Source of the DNA: Clostridia bacterium
GTDB taxonomy: Bacteria; Bacillota; Clostridia; UBA1381
Length of the DNA stretch: 39,739 bases
Assembly: GCA_017404065.1 (NCBI GenBank)
Contig: JAFRDB010000113.1
Location: forward strand, 1-39,739
Direction: 5' to 3'
Part shown: piece after piece, positions 1 through 7,776 of the stretch
Layout of the letters: each line of letters begins with the position of its first letter
Position numbering within the stretch: position 1 is the first letter of the stretch
Notes under the pieces: model-generated
Seen by the model: the letters and a program-made list of their open reading frames with translations, nothing else
The model's database searches: none
Told to the model about the DNA's origin: nothing
Program-made: the position numbers and the translations under genes

Positions 1-30
1 AGACCTGCTCGGGTTGGCATCCCAGGTAGG

Positions 31-53
31 CTTTTCAAGCTTTGCTTGAAAAG
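31..53. other. Hairpin in the gene-free left edge
   Basis: A perfect 9-bp inverted repeat (CTTTTCAAG / CTTGAAAAG) around a 5-nt loop. No T-run follows, so it is not a clear terminator. The words CGGGTTGG at 10-17 and 57-64 form a short direct repeat around it. I see no convincing gene in 1-118; a short open frame runs off the left edge and could be the tail of a gene, but I do not recognise it. Confidence 0.4.
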
Positions 54-118
54 GTCGGGTTGGGGTACGGCAGAGATAGATTTCATCTAAAGCCACTAAA
101 CGAGCAATTTCTTATAAA

Positions 119-155
119 GTAAAAAGGAGCAGATTTCAAACCTGCTCCTTTTTAC
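119..155 (-). terminator. Rho-independent terminator overlapping the end of the TtcA-family gene
   Basis: A perfect 14-bp stem (GTAAAAAGGAGCAG at 119-132 pairing with 142-155) with a 9-nt loop. A/T tracts at both stem ends let it work in either direction. The stop codon of the neighbouring gene (136-138) lies in the loop, so the last codons of the gene form one arm of the stem. Confidence 0.85.
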
Positions 156-981
156 TGTCATAATCATCTAAAAAATTATATGCCATATCCTTATCGTGAT
201 AGCCGATGATAGTGCTTAAATTAACATTCTGAACGCTATTGAAAATATTAATATCAATATAAGGATTTGTCTTTCGAAACCTCTTTATAAGCTCCTTCAT
301 CTCCTGCCGCTTAGACTCGCCTATGCCGTCATTGCCGGCCGCATTTTTCTCCGTAAAACGGCACGCGCATCGGAGAAAGCTCAGCTCATTATGCCTGGCC
401 CATGCGATAATATCCTTTTCCTTTATCATATACATAGGGCGAATAAGCTCCATACCCGGATGATTAGTGCTGTGCAGCTTCGGCATCATGGTCTGTATTT
501 GCGCTCCATACAGCATCCCCATCAGAATTGTTTCTATAACATCATCAAAGTGGTGTCCCAACGCTATCTTGTTACAGCCAAGCTTCTGAGCCTCCTTGTA
601 CAAATACCCGCGGCGCATCCTTGCGCAGAGATAACACGGATGGTCTTCTACATTTACTACAGAATTAAATATATCCGTTTCAAAAATGTGTATCGGTATA
701 TTAAGGATCCTTGCATTATCTATTATCTTCTGCCTGTTGGCGGGAGCATACCCGGGATCCATCACGATATATTCCGCTTCGAACGGCTTTACACCATGAC
801 GCTGTATTTCCTGGATGAGCTTTGCCATCAGCATCGAATCTTTACCGCCCGAAATGCACACACCTATCCTGTCGCCTTCGTTTATCATTTTATACTGACT
901 TATGCCGGCGATAAACTTCTTCCATATAGGTTTTCGGTATGTCTTTATTATGCTCCGCTCTATTTCCTTATATCTTTCCAC
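136..981 (-). CDS. TtcA-family tRNA 2-thiocytidine synthase-like protein
   Basis: A 281-residue cytoplasmic ATP-dependent tRNA thiolase of the TtcA/TilS PP-loop superfamily. The PP-loop SGGKDS is at residues 44-49. A CYLC motif (Cys116, Cys119) and a downstream Cys pair (205, 207) match the cysteines that hold the iron-sulfur cluster or carry the sulfur in TtcA proteins, and a GHHFDD stretch near 142 is typical. Family members thiolate C32 of certain tRNAs; which tRNA is modified here cannot be read from the sequence. It starts 10 bp after the RsbW-like gene and is probably the last gene of that transcript, since a strong terminator covers its end. A TtcA paralog with a different substrate is possible. 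Confidence 0.85.
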   Translation of the reverse strand: MERYKEIERSIIKTYRKPIWKKFIAGISQYKMINEGDRIGVCISGGKDSMLMAKLIQEIQRHGVKPFEAEYIVMDPGYAPANRQKIIDNARILNIPIHIFETDIFNSVVNVEDHPCYLCARMRRGYLYKEAQKLGCNKIALGHHFDDVIETILMGMLYGAQIQTMMPKLHSTNHPGMELIRPMYMIKEKDIIAWARHNELSFLRCACRFTEKNAAGNDGIGESKRQEMKELIKRFRKTNPYIDINIFNSVQNVNLSTIIGYHDKDMAYNFLDDYDSKKEQV

Positions 982-991
982 AGCGCATCAC

Positions 992-1396
992 TTACCCGAT
1001 CTTTTTCTTTACAGTAAGGATGTTCTTGCCGTCTTTATATTCATAGCTGACATCATCCATGATGTTCTTTACCATGAAAACACCCAGCCCGCCGATCGGT
1101 CTGTCCTCGGCACTCAGAGTTATATCCGGATCCTCTTTCTTCAGCGGATCATACGGCTTTCCGCTGTCTGTGAAGGTAAGTGAAAGCATCCCGTCCTTTG
1201 CTTCTGCGCCTATGCAGATCATGCCTATGGCATCGTCATACGCATAATTACACACGTTCGCAAAAAGCTCCTCCGTAACAAGCTCCAGCTGCATCATCAT
1301 CTTCATTGAGCAGCCCGCATCCTCAAAGCATTCAGACAAAAAGTCGTTTACGATTTTAAGATTTTCTATTTTTGCTTCTATATTCAGTTCCTTCAT
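992..1396 (-). CDS. RsbW-like ATP-binding protein (HATPase_c_2)
   Basis: A 134-residue single-domain GHKL ATPase like anti-sigma-factor serine kinases (RsbW, SpoIIAB). Visible motifs are the N-box region with EELFANVCNYAY (about residues 43-54), a G1-like DSGKPYDP, and the glycine-rich GGLGVFMVK that closes over ATP. Known relatives bind a sigma factor or phosphorylate a partner protein. No cognate sigma factor or STAS antagonist is seen here, so the target is unknown. It follows the hybrid kinase after 137 bp of AT-rich DNA and precedes the TtcA-like gene by 10 bp. It may be a standalone regulator rather than part of the kinase phosphorelay. Confidence 0.8.
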   Translation of the reverse strand: MKELNIEAKIENLKIVNDFLSECFEDAGCSMKMMMQLELVTEELFANVCNYAYDDAIGMICIGAEAKDGMLSLTFTDSGKPYDPLKKEDPDITLSAEDRPIGGLGVFMVKNIMDDVSYEYKDGKNILTVKKKIG

Positions 1397-1533
1397 AGCA
1401 TGTTCTCCAAAACCATTTGTACAGAAAGTTATTTATAATATCATACCTTGATCGTTTTTTTAATGGTATTATTTGATTTCTTGCTTGCTATATGTATTAT
1501 TTCTTTTATCTTATTACCATTATACATATATGA

Positions 1534-4500
1534 TCACTTATCGGTCTTTATCAGATTTTCCAGCGTTGCAAGCAATGCCGCATTGTCGATCGGCTTACTG
1601 AGGTGGGCATCCATACCTGCCTGCAGGCTGCGCTGAACATCCTCATCAAACGCGTTAGCGGTGAGCGCAATGATAGGCACTCTTGCGGCATCCTCACGAT
1701 CCAACCTGCGAATGGCCGCTGCTGCTTCCAACCCGTCCATTTCCGGCATACGTATGTCCATAAGCACAGCATCATAATATCCTACGGGACTTGCGGCAAA
1801 TTTTTCGACGGCGATCCTGCCGTTTTCGGCATGATCAGTATCGACCTCGCTCATCGCAAGCATCAGCTTTATTATATCCGCATTTATTTCCACGTCCTCG
1901 GCAAGAAGAATTTTGCACCCCTTTAGCTTATCTTGCGATGTTTCCGCGCCGGTGCTGTTCTTTTTCCTGAGAGCTCTCCGGAATTCCTCGATCACGTTGG
2001 TGGCGAAAAGCGGTTTTGCTATGAAGCTGTCCACGCCCGCGTTTACTGCGTCATCGACTACATCATCCCATTTATACGCGGTTATGATTATTATTGCCGA
2101 TTCATTGCCTATTATCTTCCTGAGCTCTCTTGTAGTCTCCACTCCGTCCATTCCCGGCATCTTCAGATCCACAAGGATCAAATCGTATGGGTCAGCGCTT
2201 TTGTGCCGCTGTTTAACATTTTCCACCGCCTCTGCTCCGGAATGAACTACCGCGCAGCTGATCCCAATCTTGCCGAGCACAAGCCTTGCGTGTTCGCAAG
2301 CGACAGGATCATCATCAACAACGAGCACGCGAAGCTTCTCCGGCGCAATCTCCATATCATTATATTCGAGCGGCATACGGTCGGAGGAAAGCAGAGCAAC
2401 TGAAACGGTAAATGTCGTTCCTTTGTCCTTTTCACTTTTCACGTCTATCTTTCCGTTCATCATCTCCACAATGCGCTTTGTTATTGCAAGCCCCAGTCCG
2501 GAGCTTCCGTATTTAGTGGTAGAAGATCCGTCCTCCTGGCTGAACAAGTCAAAGATATGCGGTAAATACTCCTTGCTTATACCAATGCCCGTATCGGTCA
2601 CTGTAAAGCGCAGCACACATTTCCGATCAAACTGCGCAGTCTTTTCTACCGTCAGCTCCACCATTCCGTTTTCAGGCGTGAACTTGACCGCGTTACCGAG
2701 GATATTTATAAGCACCTGCTTCAACTTCACGCTGTCTCCGATATAATAGTCATCAAGCGCTCCCTTTACGATGCAGTTGTATTTCAGCCCCTTGTCCATG
2801 CTCTGACTGCTGAACATAGTGTTTATCTGCTCAAGCAGCTCAGAGAACGAAAATTCCTCGTTCTTAAGAGATATTCTGCCTGACTCTATACGCGACATAT
2901 CAAGTATATCATTTATAAGCGCGAGCAGGTGGTTTGCCGATGCTCCTATCTTTTCGAGATAGTCGCGCATTTGCGACGATATGCCGGGCGTGTTGAGCGC
3001 AATGCTGTTAAGACCGATAATGGCATTCATCGGTGTGCGTATCTCATGGCTCATATTGGATAAAAATGTAGTTTTTGCGCTGCTCGCCTCCTGCGCGGCG
3101 GCAAGTGCTTCGCTGAGCAGCTGGTTATGCGCCATCTGTTCGCGCATTTCTTCATCAATATCAGTAAAGCCGACACCTATCTTATGCATGTCGTCGCCGT
3201 CTTTCGCACCGCCTACGCCTGCGATGCGCAGCATCTCATAGCTTTCCGCTCCGTCCTTTATTATCAGATACCGATATGCGAGAATGACCTCTTTTTCAAG
3301 TCGCTTCCGTATATTCTCCGGCATTATGAACTGCAAAAAGCCTTCGCGGTAATCCTCTGCCACAATATCATTGGCATAACGTGTAAAACTCTCCAAGAAG
3401 GGGAATTCATCCCCTACCTGCGGTCCTTCCTCAGGCGGAACGCCGGAACGGTAGCATATACATTTGTCGCTGTCAAGATCCGTGTAATACACGCTACGGT
3501 AATCAGCGGAGAGTGCCGATATCATGCTGTCCTGCTGCGTGCGCTTTTTTTCCTCCGCCAGCAGCTTATCCTGCAGGGCAAGACGTCGCTCAAGCTCCTC
3601 CTGCTTTATGCGGCTTTCCGTCTCGGCTGCCTCCTTCTCAAACGCAAGCTTAGTGGCTTTCCTGTTCTGACGGTAAAAGACGAGGAACATCAGCAGCAGA
3701 ACAAAAGCGGTGATCCCCGTTTGAATAAGGCTGCGAATTATTATTCCATCCGATACGGAGCTAATCTCGTCATTGATAACGCTTTCCCGTATCAGATAGG
3801 TCAGCATCCAGTCTGTGCCGTCAACCGGTGTATAAGACAGGGTTTCCTCTACGTTTCCATACAAAAACGACACTACGCCGCTTTTTCCCTTATCGAAATC
3901 GTCCCTTACCTTTTCAATGGATGAGCCGTTTTCAATAGTCGCGTCCTCAAGCGCCGCAATTAAATTATCCTCGCTGGCAAGTCCGCCGAGAACCATATCC
4001 GTCAACGCTACACCGTCCTTTGTGTAGATGTTGCAGAAGGTCGTGTCGTTATTGCCTGAGATCAGCGAAACGCCTTCAAGCATGGTGTTCATGCTGATCT
4101 CCATAAAGCATACAACAAGGGTGTGATCCTCAAGGCGAAGGTTGTCGACAGGCACCGCGATAATTACCTTTTTCTGTTTGTTATCCGGACTTATGACAGA
4201 GATCTTCGGCTCTGTCATATCATTATAGTCTATATTATATTTTTCTATGTCTTTCCGAGTGCCGAAAGATGTGAAAATAAGTCCATCTTCATCCACGAAG
4301 GCAAATTTTTCAAGCGTGTAAAGCTTTTTCATCCTTTTTTGATATGCCTGTAAATGTGCAACGTCACTAAGATCCTCTTCTGTCATCAGTCCAACAGCCA
4401 TTTTAAGATTAGCGATATTTCTTTTGAGAGCGGATGAGACGACTTGCTCGCGTCTGCCCGCAAGCTCGTCAAGATACAGCAAGCTTACCGATTTAACCGC

Positions 4501-4620
4501 GCTTTTTGTGTCGCGTTTTGCCATTTGTCCCGTCCACACTGTTCCCAATGTCAGGATCAGGGTTATAAGCAATATACCGACTATAGTTATCGGGATCCTT
4601 TTTTGCTTTTTTTCAGTCAT
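1534..4620 (-). CDS. Hybrid sensor histidine kinase with two receiver domains
   Basis: A 1028-residue membrane sensor. Segments in order: transmembrane helix (about 8-30), extracellular Cache-like sensor region (about 35-285), second helix (about 294-316), charged coiled coil (325-365), a PAS-like region (365-490), HisKA with phospho-acceptor His525 in SNMSHEIRTP, HATPase_c (N-box NILGNAVKFTP, G1 DTGIGIS, G2 GSSGLGLAIT), REC1 (phospho-acceptor Asp818 in LVDLKMPGMDG) and REC2 (Asp955 in LMDIRMPEMDG). All catalytic boxes look intact. No separate output domain is present, so output probably runs through a partner. The EAL regulator ends 19 bp upstream on the same strand and is the obvious candidate. 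The ligand is unknown. Confidence 0.9.
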   Translation of the reverse strand: MTEKKQKRIPITIVGILLITLILTLGTVWTGQMAKRDTKSAVKSVSLLYLDELAGRREQVVSSALKRNIANLKMAVGLMTEEDLSDVAHLQAYQKRMKKLYTLEKFAFVDEDGLIFTSFGTRKDIEKYNIDYNDMTEPKISVISPDNKQKKVIIAVPVDNLRLEDHTLVVCFMEISMNTMLEGVSLISGNNDTTFCNIYTKDGVALTDMVLGGLASEDNLIAALEDATIENGSSIEKVRDDFDKGKSGVVSFLYGNVEETLSYTPVDGTDWMLTYLIRESVINDEISSVSDGIIIRSLIQTGITAFVLLLMFLVFYRQNRKATKLAFEKEAAETESRIKQEELERRLALQDKLLAEEKKRTQQDSMISALSADYRSVYYTDLDSDKCICYRSGVPPEEGPQVGDEFPFLESFTRYANDIVAEDYREGFLQFIMPENIRKRLEKEVILAYRYLIIKDGAESYEMLRIAGVGGAKDGDDMHKIGVGFTDIDEEMREQMAHNQLLSEALAAAQEASSAKTTFLSNMSHEIRTPMNAIIGLNSIALNTPGISSQMRDYLEKIGASANHLLALINDILDMSRIESGRISLKNEEFSFSELLEQINTMFSSQSMDKGLKYNCIVKGALDDYYIGDSVKLKQVLINILGNAVKFTPENGMVELTVEKTAQFDRKCVLRFTVTDTGIGISKEYLPHIFDLFSQEDGSSTTKYGSSGLGLAITKRIVEMMNGKIDVKSEKDKGTTFTVSVALLSSDRMPLEYNDMEIAPEKLRVLVVDDDPVACEHARLVLGKIGISCAVVHSGAEAVENVKQRHKSADPYDLILVDLKMPGMDGVETTRELRKIIGNESAIIIITAYKWDDVVDDAVNAGVDSFIAKPLFATNVIEEFRRALRKKNSTGAETSQDKLKGCKILLAEDVEINADIIKLMLAMSEVDTDHAENGRIAVEKFAASPVGYYDAVLMDIRMPEMDGLEAAAAIRRLDREDAARVPIIALTANAFDEDVQRSLQAGMDAHLSKPIDNAALLATLENLIKTDK

Positions 4621-4639
4621 GCTGTGTCATCTCCTCGGC

Positions 4640-6331
4640 CTATATTTGCGCTGTTGTCAGAAGTATTTCAAATTCATCCGCGGGAAGCGGCTTTGAAAAA
4701 TAATAGCCCTGGATTATCTCACAGCCGATTTCCTTTAAAAGCTCCATCTGTTCCTTTGTCTCCACGCCCTCCGCTATAACAGGCACCCCCAGCAGCCTTG
4801 CTATATCGATCATTATCGCCACAAGGCGGTAGTCCTTTTTGTCGGTGCTGATATTGCGTATAAATGTCATATCGAGCTTTAGAGCATCTATCGGCAGAGA
4901 GTTTAACATATTAAGCGACGAATAGCCGCAACCAAAATCATCCATCTCTATTTTGAAGCCGAGCTCTCGAAGATTGTGCACGGTCTGTATGATCTGATCC
5001 GCATTATCGGTATATGCCGATTCGGTTATCTCAAGCAAAAGCCCCTCGGGCACAAGCTCGTTGTTTTTTACTATCTCGCAAAGCAACTCGCACAGCATGG
5101 GGTTAAACACATCGACCCTTGACACATTTACAGAAACGGGAAGATGTATTCCGTGCTTGTCCCGCCAATGTCTTGCCATGGCTGCCGCTTCATTCCAGAC
5201 ATAGTGGTCAAGCTTTTGTATAAGTCCGTTCTTTTCAAACAGCGGTATAAATTCGACGGGGCTTATCATGCCGAATTCAGGATGCACCCATCTCACAAGC
5301 GCTTCCGCACTGGAAAGCACCGGGATCTCTCCTTCAATATTATACTTTGGCTGATAATACAGCTTAAACTGCTTTTCGGCAAGCGCCCTGTCCATATCGC
5401 TTATAAGCCGCTCCTCACGCAGCTCCTTGTTGTGCATCTCTTCGCTGTAGAATGCATAACACGTGGTGTAGCTGTTGCGCAGCTTGCGGCAGGCAAGCCT
5501 CGCGCACTCAAGACGGCGCTCCATATTTATATCGGTGTCAACACCGGTATAAACTCCCATACGAAAGCTTATGCTCTTGTCGTCTATTATACTCTCGATA
5601 TCCGCAATGTATTCCGGCACTCTTTCCGCCAGATCATCGGTATGAGGGATATATATATCAAAGCTATTGCCGCCGGCACGACACGCAAGTCCGCCGTTGA
5701 TGCGCACAAAGTTGTGTATGGCGGTGCCGATCCGCTTCAGTATCAGATCTCCGTATGTCCTGCTGTACAGCTCATTTACGATATGAAAATGGTTGATGTC
5801 TATAGTAATAGCATCCATCGGTATATTGCCGTTCTGAATATCCATCCTCATTCCGTATTCAACGAAAAACTCCTTGTTAAAAAGACCTGTGAGGCTGTCT
5901 CGTTCCGTTTCGTGGATAATTATGCTGTCCTCGGCGAGCTCAATGGAATGCCCTACTCTTGCTCGGATCAGATTAGGCTCATCATACGGTTTAACTATAA
6001 AGTCAGCAGCGCCCATTTTAAGACATTTGATCTCTGAGCTCTTTTCAGACGTGAGAACGATAACGGGTATGCGTTTCATATAGGGGTCTGTACGAATGAC
6101 CTGCAAAAGGCTGTATCCGTCAAGCTCCGGCATATACAAATCAAGGATAATAAGCGAAAGATTCTGCTTTAATTCCTTTATTATATCCAATGCAATAGCA
6201 CCATTTTCCGCGTATGAAATCTCATAGAGATCGCTGAGCATACTGCCGAGCATCTCTCTTTCAATAGCTTCATCGTCAACGATAAGAACACGTCTGCGAA
6301 GTCCTTTATTTCTTTCAAGCAGTTCCTGCAT
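4640..6331 (-). CDS. REC-GGDEF-EAL response regulator, probable c-di-GMP phosphodiesterase
   Basis: A 563-residue cytoplasmic regulator. An N-terminal receiver (phospho-acceptor Asp64 in IILDLYMP) is followed by a GGDEF domain (about 140-300) and an EAL domain (about 315-560). The GGDEF signature reads GGNSF (220-224), with both acidic residues lost, so cyclase activity is unlikely. The EAL domain keeps EAL (343-345), DDFGCGYSS, KLDMTFI and the AEGVET and QGYYFSKPL stretches needed for c-di-GMP hydrolysis. The degenerate GGDEF may serve as a GTP-sensing or structural domain, as in other GGDEF-EAL proteins. The start has a strong AAGGAGG site. It lies 19 bp ahead of the hybrid kinase, so the pair is likely co-transcribed and may form one phosphorelay. 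Confidence 0.9.
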   Translation of the reverse strand: MQELLERNKGLRRRVLIVDDEAIEREMLGSMLSDLYEISYAENGAIALDIIKELKQNLSLIILDLYMPELDGYSLLQVIRTDPYMKRIPVIVLTSEKSSEIKCLKMGAADFIVKPYDEPNLIRARVGHSIELAEDSIIIHETERDSLTGLFNKEFFVEYGMRMDIQNGNIPMDAITIDINHFHIVNELYSRTYGDLILKRIGTAIHNFVRINGGLACRAGGNSFDIYIPHTDDLAERVPEYIADIESIIDDKSISFRMGVYTGVDTDINMERRLECARLACRKLRNSYTTCYAFYSEEMHNKELREERLISDMDRALAEKQFKLYYQPKYNIEGEIPVLSSAEALVRWVHPEFGMISPVEFIPLFEKNGLIQKLDHYVWNEAAAMARHWRDKHGIHLPVSVNVSRVDVFNPMLCELLCEIVKNNELVPEGLLLEITESAYTDNADQIIQTVHNLRELGFKIEMDDFGCGYSSLNMLNSLPIDALKLDMTFIRNISTDKKDYRLVAIMIDIARLLGVPVIAEGVETKEQMELLKEIGCEIIQGYYFSKPLPADEFEILLTTAQI

Positions 6332-6351
6332 TGTTTGTCCTCCTTATGCCC

Positions 6352-6374
6352 GGCCGGAAATCTTCTCTCCGGCC
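6352..6374 (-). promoter_or_regulatory. GC-rich hairpin in the leader of the EAL regulator gene
   Basis: A perfect 7-bp stem (GGCCGGA / TCCGGCC) with a 9-nt loop sits just upstream of the ribosome binding site of the EAL regulator. A TATAAT-like -10 lies further up on the minus strand with only a weak -35. There is no T-run, so it is a leader structure rather than a terminator. Confidence 0.45.
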
Positions 6375-6451
6375 TGAGCATCTGTTATACATTATATGTC
6401 TGTTATCCCTGAAGCCCTTTCATATACACTTTATGCTTATACATACGCCTA

Positions 6452-7312
6452 TCAGCGCGGTCGTTCACGGTTTTCTATGCGGTCTTTCAGAAGCTTTTCA
6501 TCATCATAATACGCATATTTGTTATTTACGCCCGTAAGCGCATCCCTTGTGGCTCTTTGCTTTGCAACGGATAAATTGCGCTCATATTCCTGCTCGCGGC
6601 GTATCTGCGCGTCCTCATCGAGAATACCTATTATAAGCAGCGGCTTGCCGTTTTCGATTATCTTTGCAGCCTTGAATCTTATATAAATAATTTTCCCGTC
6701 TATGAGCAGACGATAGTCCAGCACAAATACGCCGTCACGATCGATAGCATTATTGAATAATGAATGTTCCATGCTTTTTAATGGTATTGAGCATATTATC
6801 CTTATCAAACGCTTTTATAAATCTCTCGCGGTCCTCCACAAAATGCGCGGCAGTTTCCGCGTCAAATATATCATAGTCCGTCAGTCCAACGATCTCCTCC
6901 TGTGTTTTGTGCGCATACTCCGCAAACGCCTGATTGCATGCCATGTAAGCACCGGTTTCGGCATCCTTTATGTCAGAAGAACGAACCAGAATGCTATAAA
7001 GCCGAGGTCGTTCCCTCCGGTGCTTTTTTCGAATGTATATATTCCTCCTGCATCAAGAGATTTGCAGATCATATATTGCAGGTTCCATACGATAACAAGT
7101 ATCACAGCCATTCCTACCAGAAGCCCGAATACCGTTCCGAGAATGCCCGATTTTTGCAGATACGCGTTGCAGGTAACAATAAATGACCCCCATCCGATAC
7201 TGGTACCTATAGAAAATGCCCATATACCAAGCGGTGTGAAGCTCGTTCTTGATCTGCTTGTCAGCTTTGTGTCTTTCATTATACAGCCTTTATCTTCCAT
7301 AAAACAAATCAC
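6452..7312 (-). pseudogene. Decayed permease-PAS-GGDEF chimera
   Basis: Three pieces read in sequence on the minus strand. 7312-6968 encodes the first two to three membrane helices of an APC-type amino acid permease (TSIGWGSFIV, GGIYTF). At the stop near 6968 a different frame continues directly as a PAS domain (DIKDAETGAY, CNQAFAEY), running to 6750. A second frameshift moves into the frame of 6808-6452, which completes the PAS domain, enters a coiled linker (REQEYERNLS) and starts a GGDEF domain (RDALTGVNNKYAY), then ends after NRERP where the catalytic half should follow. At least two frame changes, one internal junction and a lost 3' end make a functional product unlikely. Related PAS-GGDEF proteins are common in Clostridia. 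Whether the permease part belonged to the same ancestor or was joined by deletion is unclear. Confidence 0.75.
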
Positions 7313-7374
7313 ATATATAAGTCAATTTTATCATATAATGCTGTAAAATACAATACCTTAAGTTAAAATATATT

Positions 7375-7711
7375 ATGTTTTTTTCTGCCGCAGATTATAT
7401 TGATCATCACTTCAGTGAAAAAATATATATAGACACTATAGCGGAAATGATATACATCTCCCCCCTCTCACTTGAGGCGCATTTTCAAAAACGAAACAGG
7501 TATGACCGTTAAGTCATATCTCAACCTGCGCCGTATCACTCACGCAAAAAGTCTGATTATTGAAGGACGATAAAAGCTTAAAAACATTTATCTCTGCTGC
7601 GGCTTTGAAAATTATTCGACCTTTTACCGCGCATTTTTAAAATATACAGGTATGTCGCCCGAGGAGTTCAAAAAAGCACAAAAAAGCAGTTCCGCAAAAA
7701 ATCAGAATTAA
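7375..7711 (+). pseudogene. Broken C-terminal half of an AraC-family regulator
   Basis: The plus strand from 7375 encodes the helix-turn-helix half of an AraC/XylS regulator (ADYIDHHFSEKIYIDTIAEM, then LSLEAHF). A frameshift near 7485 leads into NETGMTVKSYLNLRRITHAK, then an in-frame TAA occurs at 7571. The same frame continues with NIYLCCGFENYSTFYRAF and YTGMSPEEFKKAQ to a stop at 7709-7711. This is the classical order of both HTH motifs with the second-helix signature (GFENYSTFYRAF). The N-terminal sensing domain is absent. One frameshift plus one nonsense codon make it non-functional. It sits just downstream of the GH2 gene, on the opposite strand, and may be its lost regulator. Confidence 0.75.
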
Positions 7712-7776
7712 AAATAAACCCGCGCCGTACAGAAAGTATCGTGCGCAGGTTTTACAAAACCGTTTTTGCGGCAATA

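Noticed and set aside
391..1017. Plus-strand open frame of 208 codons
   Set aside because: It lies antisense to two well-supported genes (TtcA-family and RsbW-like), has no recognisable domain and no ribosome site. Other long plus-strand frames opposite the kinase and glycosidase genes were dropped for the same reason.
1397..1533. Inverted TAATGGTA / TACCATTA pair as a terminator of the hybrid kinase
   Set aside because: The match is only 8 bp, AT-rich, and the copies are over 40 bp apart, so a stable hairpin is unlikely.
5144..6037. Plus-strand open frame of 297 codons opposite the EAL regulator
   Set aside because: Antisense shadow of a gene with intact catalytic motifs; the translated sequence shows no family features.
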